Shown: positions 1 to 14,200 of the stretch, in pieces
Position numbering within the stretch: the first letter of the stretch is position 1
How the letters are laid out: every line of letters begins with the position of its first letter
From: Romanomermis culicivorax
Taxonomy: Eukaryota; Nematoda; Enoplea; Mermithida; Mermithidae
Reading direction: 5' to 3'
DNA: 64,000 nucleotides
Assembly (NCBI GenBank): GCA_963922205.1
Contig: CAWUHX010000028.1
Coordinates: 1,302,001-1,366,000, forward strand
Notes under the pieces: generated by a model
What the model saw: only the letters and a program-made list of their open reading frames with translations
What the model was told of the DNA's origin: nothing
Databases searched by the model: none
Made by a program: the position numbers and the translations under genes

Positions 1-3000
1 ACTTTATTTTCTCTTGAGCTGCAGGGGATTTGAGTAGACTTTCATAATATATACTGATATCATAAATAACTATTCTTCATTTAGGGACATCAAATAACTA
101 GCAATATCGTACGATTTTATGAGAGTACTTCTTCATAGACCACATACATAACGGAAATTCGACGGCGTAAAATATACTTTTCGGCCACATTAAAATTTCT
201 TATACGGTGTCCTAAACTGTTTGTTTTTAATGATGTCGCAAAAAAGACTCATTAGTAGGAAACTGTGACATACAATGTATCCCTTTTTCAAAAATTGATT
301 TATATTCAATCAGTATATTGAAATATAAGATAAGCGACGATCAGTTTAGAGTCTCTAAAATTTTCATTCACGTCATCGTAATTTCAAGCCCATTTATTCA
401 ATTCACCCTGTCCTAAGATTAATAATTATTTTGTGACGTAATTATTCGGTCTATCCAAAGCAGACTGTATAGAACCACTTGAATAACTCTTTGTACATTT
501 GTGCATCACAACAGTGCCATCTGATCATTATTTTTCACACATGTAGCTTCGCCGACAGTTCATTCTTCACAGTGGGCATACAAATGCTGCATTATGTATG
601 AACTAGTTTGTATGTATAGACAAACAACTTGGCCCCCACTCGAAAGATTTTTACGGGAGCCGTCATCATTTTGGCACCTCGTTTTTTCTCCAAGGGAAAA
701 AGAGCTTCAGAGCCCTTTGGGGCTTTCGGAGCCGCTGGACTAGAAACAATGAACGTCGATGGAAAAAGTATACTTGAGAAAAGAGATGTCGCCCCTTGCT
801 GTCTGCAGGGTCGAAATTTCATTGTTTGTGCAAAAATGTGGACTCCGTTGGATACTTGAGACTCGGAATGACAAATACTGTATGTGTGTGTGACAGTAAC
901 TCAAAAAGCTTACTGTATCCTTTAATCCTTATTAATCTTCCTACGTGCCGCCCGGCCGTCTGCTCGGCAAAAAGTGGCTCCAACGAGTCTAGTAGTGATG
1001 GAAAGGAAAGGGACCCTGGAAAAACGACCTTCTTTTCTACTACGTACAACCTACAGTGGTCAGCAATTTTTCGACCGTATAATGTTTCGTGTATTATTTA
1101 TCCTTTATTTTTTGTAAGTCGTGTCTTAGAGCAGGAGAATGACCAAGAGATTTCTTTCTCCGACGCTCTTCTTTTGTGTCTTTCACCTAAATCTTTCGGG
1201 ACGATTATCTAAAGTGTCTGTTTATTTCGTAGATTTTATGTACACCATATACACGTACATGAAGGGAAAATGGACATTTGCCTCTATTCAATATGTCGTC
1301 AATTTACTGTATTTACTGACATTACATACCTAAAGGTCAATCGTATCAGTGGTCATCTGTCATTGGAAAAGATGGATTGAAATGTATACTGTATGTGCTT
1401 CGGATGAAAATTGATCGTCAGGCCAAAAATCTATGTGTTGCGTACCATGTTTTATTTTTTAAACCAGCCCAGCTCGTTCAAAAGACCGTTCCACCAAAAA
1501 TCTAGGAGTTATTTTAGTCCGAAGTTCTATTCAAATGATAATCTGTGAATGACTTTCATTTACATGCCCGTGGCTTTGATTCTTATTTCCTCTGATCTAG
1601 TCCCGCGTCCACACTATACCCATTAATGCACGAATGTTCTGATCTGAGCACTTGCCGGAATCGTCTGTGCAGGGTGAGCCAAAAAAATCGACCGGTGCTG
1701 ATTTTCATAACTTTCGAACGGATGAAGCTTTTGTAATGCGGATTGCAGCATTAGAATGCCCTGTTTGTCTTTGTTACTAAGGCCAAATTTTATGCTCTCA
1801 GTACATACAGAAATTTAGTAAAAATGGTCATTTTTCAAAAAATAAAAGTTGTGAAATAAAAGTAAAAGTTGGCCTATTGTGAAAAAAGTTCTGTAAAGCT
1901 GTTTACACATAACAACACTTTAAAAATCACCCAGATTTTTAAGTTACACTTAATTTAATGTCAGCAACTTCTTGTTTCAAAATGGGAAAAATTTCGCCAG
2001 AATCGAGAGCTTTTGTTATGAAATTGGAAAAAAACAAAATTAAACCAAAATCAATTCTGTCATTGACCAGATCGAAAAACGATAAAAACGATTGAAATTG
2101 TTGGTGGAACAGAAAGTAATACATACTAAAACGGCTCTCTTGTAGTTTCCAGCTGTTATGTGATCCTTATGATTGGATCTATTGTACTTTTCCGTAAACG
2201 CAAAAAGTTCACATTTTTGATGTTGGTTGATTGACGTTTTTTTACGTGGCCTGTACGGTTTGATGACATCAAAAACCCTAACTTAAATGACCTCCCGCTT
2301 GTGAGGTCACCTCGAGGAGCAACTCCCGGGCCATGCGTAGGAGGGCTAAATCCTTTCTTCATTAACATCATTCAATCATTCGACCGAAAATACTAAATCT
2401 CGTTTTGATTGACCACTCATTTTTCCAATTAGTAATAAAATTAATCGGTCATTGACTACCTTCATATAATCTACGTAAATGACGACATTTTATGGAACGG
2501 CGGCTCCCGTCATTTGTCGAGTTTCCTTTGATGAACGGGAAACGAGCAAAAATTATATAAATCATCGTCCCCTTTTTCCTGTTTCTGATAGCAAAAGTTA
2601 AACAAAAATTTTCGGACAGCGAAAAAAACAAATTTTAAGGAAGATAAGACGCCCGTAGTCACGTGATGTTCCAAATCCCGCCTGTTTCGTATGGTAGAGA
2701 AACTACGCCCACCAGGCCCCGCCTCTTCAAATTAATGTTTTTTTAATATGCTGCGTTAATTTGTTTTTAGGTTTGAGTATAGTGGAGAGATAGAGCGAAT
2801 CAGGTTTTCTTACTGTAAGCCAACTGTCCCCTTTTTATTGATGATAGGTTGTTCTAAGAAAACTTTTTTTCTGCCATATGATGGATCGACTGGCAGTGTG
2901 TATGTTTTTGTTTTCTTTGTAGTTATATTTCCACATCTAGAAACGGATAAGCGAGCTTGTTGTAGAACTTCTCTTTTGTTTGTTTTGCATCTCCTTCAAA

Positions 3001-3259
3001 GAAGGCAAACTTTCGACTTCAGAAGATGAGGAAGAAGCAGAAGTCTCGAAATGTTAGAAAAGTTGTTAGAGACACGTTGTTGTCTTTATATCGGGTGACA
3101 AGTTTTTCTTCAAGTAGAAAAAGGGAGATTCCTTTTCCCTTATTGTCAAAAGCGACTCACCCCTAAAATAGACAAGTCCTTCGTTGATTAAATTTGACAC
3201 TTTAGATTCGGTATAGTGGAAAATAATTTCTCTAACCAATCAGATTCTTATCTCCATTA
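1..3259. other. Non-coding region upstream of the forkhead gene
   Basis: I see no supportable gene here. The longest open frame (796-1212, plus) has no recognisable motif, no convincing splice context and overlaps an equally open antisense frame. The stretch holds ordinary AT-rich DNA with a moderately GC-rich patch at about 640-1050. A CACGTG E-box lies near 2660, and isolated CAGGGTG-type sequences near 1670 resemble transposon ends but have no partner. The cis-regulatory DNA of the forkhead gene probably lies in the right part, but nothing in the sequence proves a specific site. Confidence 0.5.
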
Positions 3260-3279
3260 TCTTTTTTGTCTTCTTTCAG
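3260..3279 (+). promoter_or_regulatory. 3' splice acceptor ahead of the forkhead start codon
   Basis: A pyrimidine-rich run ends in TTCTTTCAG 23 nt before the ATG at 3303. It could be the acceptor of a 5'UTR intron or a spliced-leader acceptor. The RAMAC-like gene (acceptor at 31040-31041), the secreted-protein gene (19129-19130) and the exon at 42993 (42995-42996) have the same arrangement. Confidence 0.55.
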
Positions 3280-3302
3280 ATTAGGATAATAGATCGCCAA
3301 AA

Positions 3303-4130
3303 ATGTCCAAACTGAAATTCTCCATGGACGATATTTTGAACAAAGATATTAAACCCAAAACGGCAACACTGTGTCCCAAAATAATTGACAATTGTCAAAC
3401 GTACGATTATTTCGAATCTTCATCGTCGGATGAGGACGACATTCGACCGGGATCGTCGAACGATTTTTGCAATAGCAAAACGGGCGAAAAATCGCCAAAT
3501 TCAAATCCCACTTCTTCGACAAACGAAAATTCGTCTTCGGCGGCCAAACCGCCGTTTTCGTACATAGCTTTGATCGCAATGTCCATCCTACAATCGCCCA
3601 GTCACAAATTGACCTTGAGCCAAATTTGTGATTTCATCATCAATCGATTTCCCTACTATAAAGAAAAATTCCCCGCTTGGCAAAATAGTATCCGGCATAA
3701 TTTGTCTTTGAACGATTGTTTCATCAAAATTCCCAGGGAACCGGGTAATCCGGGTAAGGGTAACTATTGGACTCTGGACCCGGCCTGCGCCGACATGTTC
3801 GACAACGGCAGCTTTCTACGCCGTAGGAAACGCTACAAACGCCAAAACATGGGCGGCTGTCACAAAGAATTCTCCGGTCACCACCATCCCTACAGGTCGT
3901 GGGCGCCGACGCCCAATTTTTTGCCTCCGCCTTACATCGCGGAGCCACCGTGTTTCAAAAGTCTAACGCCCATGATAGCGCCGACGCTCTCGAAAAATTT
4001 TCCGTCCAATTTTTTGCCGCCGCCTCTGTCGTCCTATTTACCATCGCCGCAGCACCACTTCGTTTTAGCGCAGCCGCCGCCGCAGCCCCACTTCGTGGGT
4101 CCTGCACCACCGCGAGGACTTAGACCTTGA
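3303..4130 (+). CDS. FoxD/UNC-130-like forkhead transcription factor, single exon
   Basis: 275-residue nuclear DNA-binding protein. The forkhead (winged-helix) domain spans about residues 82-177. It starts with [18 protein letters not shown], has the recognition helix [13 protein letters not shown] at 128-140 and ends in the basic wing [12 protein letters not shown]. The [13 protein letters not shown] stretch and the [12 protein letters not shown] tail are typical of the FoxD class, and [18 protein letters not shown] resembles nematode UNC-130. Residues 6-12 (FSMDDIL) fit the eh1 consensus FxIxxIL used to recruit Groucho/TLE corepressors, so a repressor role is likely. Residues 38-80 are Ser/Asp/Asn-rich; the tail after 185 is rich in Pro, His and Phe and looks disordered. 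An acceptor-like CAG just upstream and in-frame uninterrupted coding support the start. FoxD is favoured over FoxE/FoxL, but the exact subclass needs a tree. Confidence 0.93.
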   Translation: MSKLKFSMDDILNKDIKPKTATLCPKIIDNCQTYDYFESSSSDEDDIRPGSSNDFCNSKTGEKSPNSNPTSSTNENSSSAAKPPFSYIALIAMSILQSPSHKLTLSQICDFIINRFPYYKEKFPAWQNSIRHNLSLNDCFIKIPREPGNPGKGNYWTLDPACADMFDNGSFLRRRKRYKRQNMGGCHKEFSGHHHPYRSWAPTPNFLPPPYIAEPPCFKSLTPMIAPTLSKNFPSNFLPPPLSSYLPSPQHHFVLAQPPPQPHFVGPAPPRGLRP

Positions 4131-7100
4131 AGGGTGCGCGAAAAAACAATGCCTGTTCGGTGTTTAGAGACTTGGGGCGTTATCTGAAAATTTGGCCAAA
4201 CTTCGAGCAGGTGATTATATTTGTATTGATTGAAACCCGCGTTTATTAGGGGTACATCGGGAATAGATCCACTCTAATCTGCGGCCTATTCGCAGTGTCT
4301 CCTCAAAGAAAAGTTTGACTTTATCTGCCAAAAAGGAGTAACAGACAAGAAAGCAGTTTTCCAACAACAGCGTAGGAATTTAGAACTGGAGGCATAACTC
4401 GTCACACTGGAACCAAGCTTTTCTCAATGGACTGCTGGACGTCCTTCTTGATTATATACTGTTGGACAGGGTGTCTCTGAGTTTGCGAAGTTTGAGTGCT
4501 AAAAGTAAAGTGACCGTGAATTTTAGATTTTCCTCTAATTTTTTCGGGCGACGTTTGGTGGTCTTTCAATTTTTTAATGTAATGGATCTAATTTTCTAGC
4601 CTGGCTATTCCTGAGTTTAAATTCCATGTGAAAAATTGCGTTTTGTACTGGTCTTGGCGTTACGTTGCATAATTCTAGATGTGTGAAGTCTGTCAGTTTC
4701 CGTAAGTTGTCAAAAAATCTTGAGAACATATTCCTTTTAGAATCATGTGTAAATAAGGCTTGAAGAGAGTTCATGGTTATAGATAATAATGTACTGCACA
4801 AAAATTTCAAATTTAATTATGTGATTTTTAGAAATAACTTCCCTTTCGATGTACTCAGTTCCGTTTTTCTATCGAGTTTTTAACCCTCCATTTGCGGCTG
4901 AACACATGTACTAGTTAACATGATAGTTTTTATGCAACTTCGCATAGCGCTTTCTCATTCTCCTCTATATCATATTTATTTTTTTCTGTTTTCATATCAC
5001 GGATCTTTAGACTTTTTGTTACCCTATTACATTATTGTTTTATGTATTTGTGTATAGGAAAATAATATAGTAAACGATTTTTTCTTCACTTTATGTAGCC
5101 TATCGTCGACAGGTTCAATTTATAAACTTTTCTTTATTCTATTTACTAGGGAAACAATTTTTTGTTCCCCTTTCTCAATATTTTGGGTAAACATTATTAT
5201 AGAAATGTGCCCCGGATATTGAGTCCGGATCGAAATTGTGATTATAAAAATGTCCAATCGAATCACGTTACTTTCGTAGAGAGAAGGTCGTCTTACTGTA
5301 GGCATACTGTAAAACTAGATTGTGCATCATTAATTATGCAATAAAACTGACTAGGTATCTAATGCGTGTACGAAGTACCAGTTTTTGTATGTTGTGCTAC
5401 CAAAAAGCTACTGCTGCTTTTTCTCACGCCTCATTTGCATAAAAATTATGAATAATTAAGCAATTGCGAGTTTCGCGGGCAAATTATCCATTAAAGTTTC
5501 CAAAAAAGTTTTAATGTGCCCAAGAAGCCGCAAATTATGCAAATTGTCTACAGTAAACTTCGTACGTACACACACACGCACCATATAATTAAACAAATCG
5601 CTCCGATTTGGAGCAACACACTACAGAAACCGGTACAAATGGCCTTTTACTGTAGTATTTGTGTTTGTATTATGGACTAATATATTTTCGTAGGGTTGTG
5701 GATAAGTTATTTCGGCTGACGGAATTTCTGTCACATAACATCAACCATTTCGGTTGATTTTTCGATGCCTCAGGCTTGAATTTTCGCCCGCCGCGTCCCC
5801 GAACGACACTTTTTCCTATACGAAAATGTTTATTTAAGATGCTTCGGTGTTATTCCAACCAAAAAAAAATTTTCCTATACAACCACATCATTTTTGCGCT
5901 ATTTTGAGAGGAAAAATAGGAAAAGAGTGATCAAAAGTTCAAAGTTTTCATTTCAGTAATGAATTTTGGAAACGTCGATACTCGTCAGGCACTGTTGAGA
6001 AATTCGAACATTTTTCATTGTATGATATGTTGTGCGATGAGTTTCAGGTGTTTCACTTGGGATTTTGTTCGAGACCACGTATCGGCATGTCTATATCTTT
6101 TACTGATATCTTATCAAGAAGTATGCATAATGCAAATATATCCAGAAATGCTGTATTTCGGTAAATATTGAGTGTTTGAATTTTCTTTGTCACATATCAG
6201 GAAACTAACCAATCAAGTTTATGCTCAAGAGATCCTGATTCAGATGCCTTTCTAGACCAAAATGTATTAGGTTTAGGTTTTATCGACATCTATGATAGGT
6301 TTTATCGACATCTATTCGACGAAATCATTCAAAATGGGGAATTATAGTGGGTAAAAATTGTTAATCATCAAAATTCTTTACATCCTGATCAGAAAGTAGA
6401 TTTCAGGTGATCTATCATCTATAGAAATGAGAGAAAACTGGACTATGTAAGTCATAAAGGGTTTATACATATTTCAAAAGTAGAATATGATTTGAAAAAT
6501 CCCAAACAAATAGAATAATGTGGCTAACGTTAACAGTATAGGTCATTCATACGAAAATTCAGCTAGAAAGGACGAAGAGAATTGAGCGAATTCTGAAATT
6601 CTCACAATTTTCTGATAGACTCATTTTCTGAAACATCAACATGAGATCGGTCAGTTCGAGGTTATCCATTTCATAATTATAAATTACGACCCAAACTATA
6701 AGGTACATTATGCTTAGAAATGTGCGAATGTGCATAATTTTGCTGCAAAAGTTGTTGAAAAAAATCACGGTTCTCCAAAAAATTCGTGCAGACGTCGTTT
6801 TTAGTGCACACTTCAAAGAAAATTATACTAAGAATATAAAAAGAACTTTTGTTAAAAGTAATTTGTTAGTTTTATTATATTTGAAATATTATCATAATAG
6901 GTCGTTCTTCTTTCTCGAGCTGAAGAAGCATTCTAGTACCCTCAGCAACTGCTGCTCTTAAAATATGCAAATTAGTTTGTATTATATATGCGCACACTAA
7001 ACTATTTGTCATGTTATGTATAGACCGACACCAACCAAAAACTTTTATTTACATAATATAACACATACAAGCGTCACAAACTTTTGTTGGGTGATATGTT

Positions 7101-10100
7101 TCTCTCTCCCCTCTCTCTTTCATCCTACGAAGAAAAACTTCTCAAAGAAGCTAATTAATTATAATAGCTGAAGGAACTTTTTCCTCCGCGGACTTTTCTC
7201 TCTTTGCCTCAAAATATGAATTTTTTGTTGTTTTTTACTAGCAAAAGAGCAACTAAAATAACAGCGTACCATTGAAATTTTTATGATGAACAACAAATTT
7301 TCATTGAGTGGAAGAATAATAATCTACATGTCCATCTATTCTCTTTTCTTGGCAAAAGTTTTTTCACCGGATTATGGTGCCGTAACGGCTATAATGAAAA
7401 ATTGAGCATATTCTCCAGGAGCCGGAATACGGTATATGAACGACATTCAAAAAATCGAGGACAAGTTTTGAGAGAGAATGTTTATAAAACTGAATAGAAC
7501 AACGGGATCATTATGTTCGAATTGCATATAAACAAATTTGCGAACCATTGATCATCCCATATCTATGATTAGTGCTCATGAAGTGAGATTATTTCAAACT
7601 ACAAATGGGCAAAAAATTTTGCTCCGATTTTGCTTGTTTTTGTTTTGATGGGGCGCACTGAAATCCAGAATCAAACGGAAAACGAACTTAAATAAAGATA
7701 AAACAGAATTTAAGAAACTAATATCCACCAAAGCAGCGAATAATCGTGTCAAAAAATGAAATCTCACTGAAAAACTTCGGATTTATTTTTCTGACAGAAT
7801 GAAAAATTGTTCAAAGTTTTGTCTTCGCACGTACATATCTCGTGAACGGTGGGGCTTACTCTCGATTATTCTATCATTTGATCCAGGGCTGCTCAAATTT
7901 TATGTCACAGAATTTGACGATGAATAATCACAAAAATGCAATAAGAAATCTAATTCAAGGGTTTTGCGAGTCGCTCTGCGGACTTGCGGTGCAAGCTTGC
8001 ATAAACATCTCTGTATTTGCAACGCCGAAACTCGCCGGAGAATAAAAAAATGAAATGTAGAGATTCACGAGAAAAAATTTTCTCGGTGGGAAAGTCCGGA
8101 GGCCGTATTTTAAAACCTAGCGTGTGCTTAATCTACTCTAGAGAATGTATATATTTGTCCTAGCAGCAGCTAGTTGATATGCTAGATGATGCTACTTTGT
8201 ATATATTAAAATGTAAAACGTATGGGCGTATTGTAACTTAACTCTAGTCCGAAAGGGTTCCCATCGACCAAATCAACCCTGAGAGTTTTCCCGATTCGAA
8301 TTTCGTTTTTTCGAAGAATCCAACTGTGTTAAGAAAGCTTATGTACGGCTCAATGCTCACGGGTTATTCAGGCCGACTGGGCAAGACTTTAGGCTAGACT
8401 TAGAAAATTAGGGTAGGGGTAGAAGAAAAATGCAAGAGGTAAAATTTTCCTTGAAAAACTACAATTTTCGAATAAAAACGATTTCTTGAGCATTATTTGT
8501 CATTCTTAAGAGTTGAGGTATGTATGGGAGAGAATTCAAAAGTTCAGGTATGAGTATTTTGGGCTTCAGGTAGGAGGGTTTACCACCTATTACCACATGT
8601 TATAGTATTTTAGAAATAGGCCTCAGAAAAAAATCCAAGAAAAAATCAAGCAACATCCATGCGTAGTATAAATGAGAAACTAATCGGCCACATTGAGTAA
8701 AAAACTTTGTCATTCCTCTAAAATCAAGATTTTTGTAGAAAAGTATCCCACATGTGTTTTCTTTCCGAATTAAAAAGCTATCAATTTTTTTATAAAATGT
8801 TTTAAAATCGAGAAATAATAAAAACGTTTGTCGTTAAAATCGTCAACATAAAAAGCTTATACTGTAGAATTTCTTACTCAAAAATGGTTAACGGTTGATT
8901 TAGTATAACGTAAACTCCTAGTTCTTCTTCATAAACTTCTAGTCTTATGTGATTGGAAATTCAGCAGAAAATCGCGCTTTCCATTTTATTTTTCAAAAGT
9001 GTTAATGAAAAACAGACCATAGGTGTTCTCTATGGCAAAAAAATCGTTGCCGACGCTGTTGTGTTCAAAACCCGCTGGATTTAGCATGGTGCACTTCTAA
9101 TCAGTCACATACTCAATGCTACTAATTCGAAATAAAAAAAACAACCGGTCTGTTAATGCACTGTGCGTCAGACAATAACCGATCATTACAGATAAAAAAC
9201 AAAATAAAATACAAATTTCCACAGAACATCGAAATCATTTTTAAACATGCACAACATTAACTACAATTGACCAAACGCAAACATAAAGTGGCGTTTCATA
9301 CAGCAAATTTTGAATTTTTATCTCATCAAAGATTCATTTAATAGAAAGCTGATTGTTCGAGATCACATAGTTCCATTAAGGACCCTATTATCATTGAGGA
9401 ATAGTTTGGAAATTTGAATCTGAATGACCATGGACTAGCATAATTTGTAATTTAATTAATAGCAGTGTACACCAGAAAACACAAAATTCTACTTGAGTGA
9501 AGAACTACAACATGCATCTAAGGAATAAATCACAAAATATCGCAGTGTCTGGCGGAAGATCATCTCAAAGAGGCATTATATTGGACAATTAGTGAGCATT
9601 AAAAAATAGTGTAGACCATTATTAACACGGACAAACTTTTACGATTTCATAAATTTTCGCTCTATTTTTTGCAGCGTGCACGGAGCGGTATAAAACATAT
9701 TCGAGGGTAAAATTTTATATTATTTTTAGCTTATCAAAAGGCATATATTTTTGTCGATAAGCTTCATAAACGTATGTAATCAAACAATGTTATTTCTACA
9801 GCTTAGTTGATGCATAAAAGTACATACTACAGAAATTTACAGTAAGCCGCAGCTGTCTGGACTTTTTCTCGAAAGTAAAGTTGACGGCATATTCGGAACG
9901 CGAAACAAAAGACACTTTTTTGTATCTTCTGTTACCGACACCAAGACACAGGAAGCAAAACTTTTCTTCTTTTTGTTTATGAATGAGTGTCAGTTGTTCC
10001 GTTCGCAGATTCTATAGAGGAGACAGAGAAAACGCAAGCTGCTCTTTTTCACAAATAATAAGACAAAACTTGAGCATAAATCAAAAAATATATCGACGCC

Positions 10101-11231
10101 CTGATAAACGGCTTCGCCTTTGATTTGACTACGTCTAAAATAAACAATTCATTTGTTTTTGGATGAAAAAGGAAAGGAAAGATAGGAAAAGTAGTAAAAA
10201 ATTCAAAAATCTCAAAAAAGTAAAAAACATGACGTGCTTCGACGACAGCATTTTGTAAATTTTTCGGAAATTTGGAATGAATTAATTGAAGCTAAATTGA
10301 ATTGAAGTTTAACGAAGTGTAGAATCGGGCGTTGGATTCGGTCTGAAAAGATTTCCGAATTAATGAAAAGTTTTGATCGTTGTATCACATGTTTTTCTTT
10401 TCATTAAAGGCCTGGATAGACACCTGGAGATTATCAACTCAAGGTCGAACATCGTATAGATTAGGATTACTTTTCCCGCTATTTAAATTTTATAGACCTT
10501 ATCTTTTCAACATATGAATTGAAACATATATTACATCTGTAAGGTTTCTCGGACACTGGGTGGTCTTCTCTACCACCGACTGCAACGCCTGTTGCGACTG
10601 CAGCAGCGCCTGTTTGAAAAATCCACGTCTGGGCCCGTGACGTGGATGAGCAACATCAAGTCTACGGGTTCAGAGGAAAATGCACGATGGCACCTTTTGC
10701 TCATCTTCACAAAATGCTTCAAGGGTTAATTTTGGTTTCTGTCAGAATTTGTGTTGCACTGCTAACGTCTCGCGTTCCATTTACTCATTCACACCGAATG
10801 ACTTGCACGACAGAATCATGCAGTTGTTCAAATATGATTGAGCTATGTCATTATCATAATTGTGCTCGGACCTAAAGTCCACATAAATTTCGTGTGACAT
10901 ATTTAAAAACAATGAAACAGCGACAGCATTCGATCTGCCGAGAGCCCATTCAAATATTCAGTATCAGTAAACAAAATTGAGAAAAATCCACTCAGAACTG
11001 TCGATACCGCGTTATGTACTTTATACTTTACGTGACACATCAATACACGTTTGTAGAAAAGTAGCACTCAATAATGGTTAAAATGTTTGCAAAGTCCAAT
11101 TTCGACGCGCTATCAATAAGAGTAAAAAGAGGCTATGAAAGTTCAAAGCTAATATCACGGAAAAAGAAAATTCAGCCCTTAGTTTATGAGAAGAAAGATT
11201 TTCCCGTATTTTCCATATGGCTTTTTCATTT
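4131..11231. other. Long intergenic region without a supportable gene
   Basis: The forkhead 3'UTR must lie at the left end; candidate AATAAA signals occur, for example near 5340, but none is decisive. Open frames at 5959-6171, 6710-6961, 7842-8045 and 10642-10875 lack motifs and coding character. Contents noted: a direct 23-bp duplication near 6273-6318, one arm of a dispersed repeat at 8115-8206, and a short hairpin CCACGTC...GACGTGG at about 10623-10647. The rest is AT-rich DNA in which I recognise nothing. Confidence 0.5.
8115..8206 (+). repeat. Dispersed repeat, copy 1 (inverted relative to 16026-16132)
   Basis: About 90 bp beginning AACCTAGCGTGTGCTTAAT and ending GATGATGCTACTTTGTAT. The reverse complement of 16026-16132 starts AACCTAGCTTGTGCTTCAT and ends in the same GATGATGCTACTTTGTAT, with clear similarity between. 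Two diverged copies in opposite orientation 8 kb apart indicate an old dispersed, probably mobile, sequence. Family unknown. Confidence 0.6.
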
Positions 11232-14200
11232 CTATCCGGAACTTGTAGGCGCCGGGCAAGGGTTTTTGGATAATGCCCCCGATGCCGTAGCCGCTTCGAA
11301 CAAAAGGCCGGTGTTGGCTTTCGAGCCACCCAAATTGTAATTGACCAAACTTTGGCGGCAACCGACTTTCTCTGATTGCGAATATTTGTACCAATTGGAA
11401 ACTTCGGAGTCCGGTGGCGAAAAAGAGAGCAAATATTTGGGATTCTAAAAGGAAAGAGGCAAATAATACAATGAAGAGAATTAAGAACAATTGAAAATAC
11501 GACTAAAGCAGCCAAAAAAAGCAGGACGGCCTAGAAAAATTAAAATAAATTTGCATAACAATTCAAGAAAAGATGAGTGCGATTATAGTCTGTCCTTTTT
11601 GCAAATGCTAGTAAATAAAGCATGAAAAATAATTACTGTATTCAAGATCGTTTGCACCATGCATGTATCTTGGAACCGAAAATTTTTGAAGGACGAGTTA
11701 GGCAGACGGCAAACTTCTACTTGCTTTGATTTTTTGTATCGGCTTCATAGAAAATCACACAACAAGTTTTCTAATGTCATTATTTTATAAGCGTAAGAAT
11801 AACGAACAACAAAGTAAGGAACCAAAAATTGACCAAGGAATAACAAATAAAAAGACTGACTAGAAAATAGAAAATCCGTGTTTCTGAGAAAAACAAAGAT
11901 GACAAAAACACATGAATTAAACTTCTGGAAATGCAGAAATGCACGAGTCAAGAATTGAAGCATTTTCGCTTACGTCCTTTTTGAACTGCGATACAAGACT
12001 GCTATATTTGGCTCTGTCGGCCTTGGCGGCAGCGTAGTCAGCGTCCGTTTTGCGATTGAAAACTTCGAAAGTGACGTCTAAATTACCCTTTTTTTGCCAA
12101 TAAGGGTCACCAAGACCTTTCGAAAAGTGGTCGCAATAGTTGGTCATGCTGGCCTGCGGAGGCGGGCAGATGGTGGCAGACACGACCACCGTATCGCCGC
12201 CTTTGGCGTCACAAATACTAGACTGGGCGTTGGCCAACAATTGTACGTTACCGCGTTTGACCGGATCACACATGTCGCAATAGTAACTACAAAAAATGAT
12301 GCTCAAGTTTACGAATAGACGAAAAATTTTGGACAAAGTGTACTACAGGTACCCATGAAATAGCACACTGCGAATTACAGCAATAATATTGTAACTTTTT
12401 TTGACAAAAACGGTACTAAATCTAACACATTTAGCGACTCCACTGACATTCAGAGGTTCGTATGACACTCACATCGAGTAAAACGCACAATCGAATAATT
12501 ACTAACTTGTTTGAAACAGTCAAGGAGAAGTCACCAACTGTAGATAAAAATATTGTGAGACTTCGACTTTTTACAATAGGTTCGAATTCGAGGAAAATTG
12601 AAAGCTTGGAAAATTCATCAGTTTTTCAATAGCTAAAGTTCAATTATTTTTCGTTTTCTGTTTCGATTTCTAACTTGATTTCCAGCTATATATTGAAAAA
12701 ACCCGAAGATATGGAAAAAGTTTCATAAAAAAGATAAATACGTATACAGGTTAGTGAAGCTTGAAAATATTTTAGACTACCTTATGTTCCACAAGACGTA
12801 ACATGACCAAAAATGACTCTATGTCCGTACTTTGTCGACAAGCCATGAAACAAACACATGATAATGCAGATAAGACACTCATATTCGTTCGTTTATGTTT
12901 TTTGGAATGAATGAACAAATACTTTCGTCATAGCATAGAATTTTTAAGTTTCCACACATGAACGAAAAGTTTAGAGTCATTTTCCATTCTAGGGGTTTCG
13001 AGTAGCTTTACATTTTAAGAATAACTGAAAATCAATCACCATTGTCCGGCGGGAGATCCGCAGGCTATAGTAGCCGGATCTTGACAATTTAGACGACCGG
13101 CCGGCAAGACTAGCGGAGTGAATTTGAAGGCTAAATTTTTACCCAAAATTCCGGCGCCTAAAGTCACTGGAATCGAAGCGTCGAAGCACGCCGGCCAATC
13201 CCAACGTTGTCCACCGTCCACAGTCCGTGAATTAGCGTATTTGAACGTTATACCTTTGCCCGGTTTGACTTTGTCGTTGGTGACTTGAAAAATTTATTGT
13301 TACTTTTGATGTATTTATCGACAAGAAATTTTTGAGCGAACTATACTGTAGGTTTACTGCCCGCATTAACAACGGTTTTTGATTTCATGCAGAGATAAAG
13401 ATTATTTGCACGTAAGACATTTTCGTTTGAAAGATTGGAGAAACCTATAACAGCAAAAAACAAATTTGCTTACATCCGGGACAATTTTTATCAACCTGTT
13501 GTCCAGAATCGGCGTTGAAAATGCCATTATTGACGCTGACGGTCGGTTTTCCGCTGCTATCTTTGACAGCTTTGGCTGACGCAATCGGAATGCCCAAATT
13601 GTTGACCACGGTGACGTCGCCGGCTTTATTGCCGCGGACTTCGCCGACTTTGCGACCCCATTCATCCTATACAAAAATAAACCCACTATCGGTATACAAG
13701 AGATTATTTGGAAAGTGACATACAGCGATTTTTTTGTGCAATGACTCTCAAGACTTTTGAAGAAATGTTCAGAGCATATTTTTAATAAAATGCGTATAAA
13801 ATGGAAAAACAAAACTTAAAATTCACTGAATGACGTCCCACTCTCCTAAACCATTCCAGATTCTGTGAGTCATGAATAAACTAAGACTGATAATTGGAAC
13901 GCAAACGAAACTGTATTCTAACGTTTGTCTCCGTTCTGCAGTTATCGTGATTAGAAGAACATGCGGAATACCATAATGTACATTCAAAGTCGCAAAATTA
14001 CATTCAAAAGAATAGTCTTGTTTATGAAATCCAGGTGCTACTCGGATCTCTACAAGATATTGTATAAACAAAATATTTATATAATATTACTAAATGAACC
14101 TTCTTCAATTCAGTGCATGGATCTACTCAACGGGTTGACAAGGCCGCTTATATGGCCCACAAAAAGTCATTGTCGCGTATTTTTAGCAACAAAAAAGGTA

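Noticed and set aside
796..1212. 138-residue open frame, plus strand
   Set aside because: No motif, low-complexity start, an open antisense frame of similar quality and no splice or composition support.
11074..11340. 88-residue plus-strand frame
   Set aside because: It is antisense to exon 8 of the minus-strand secreted-protein gene, whose phase and splice sites fit better.
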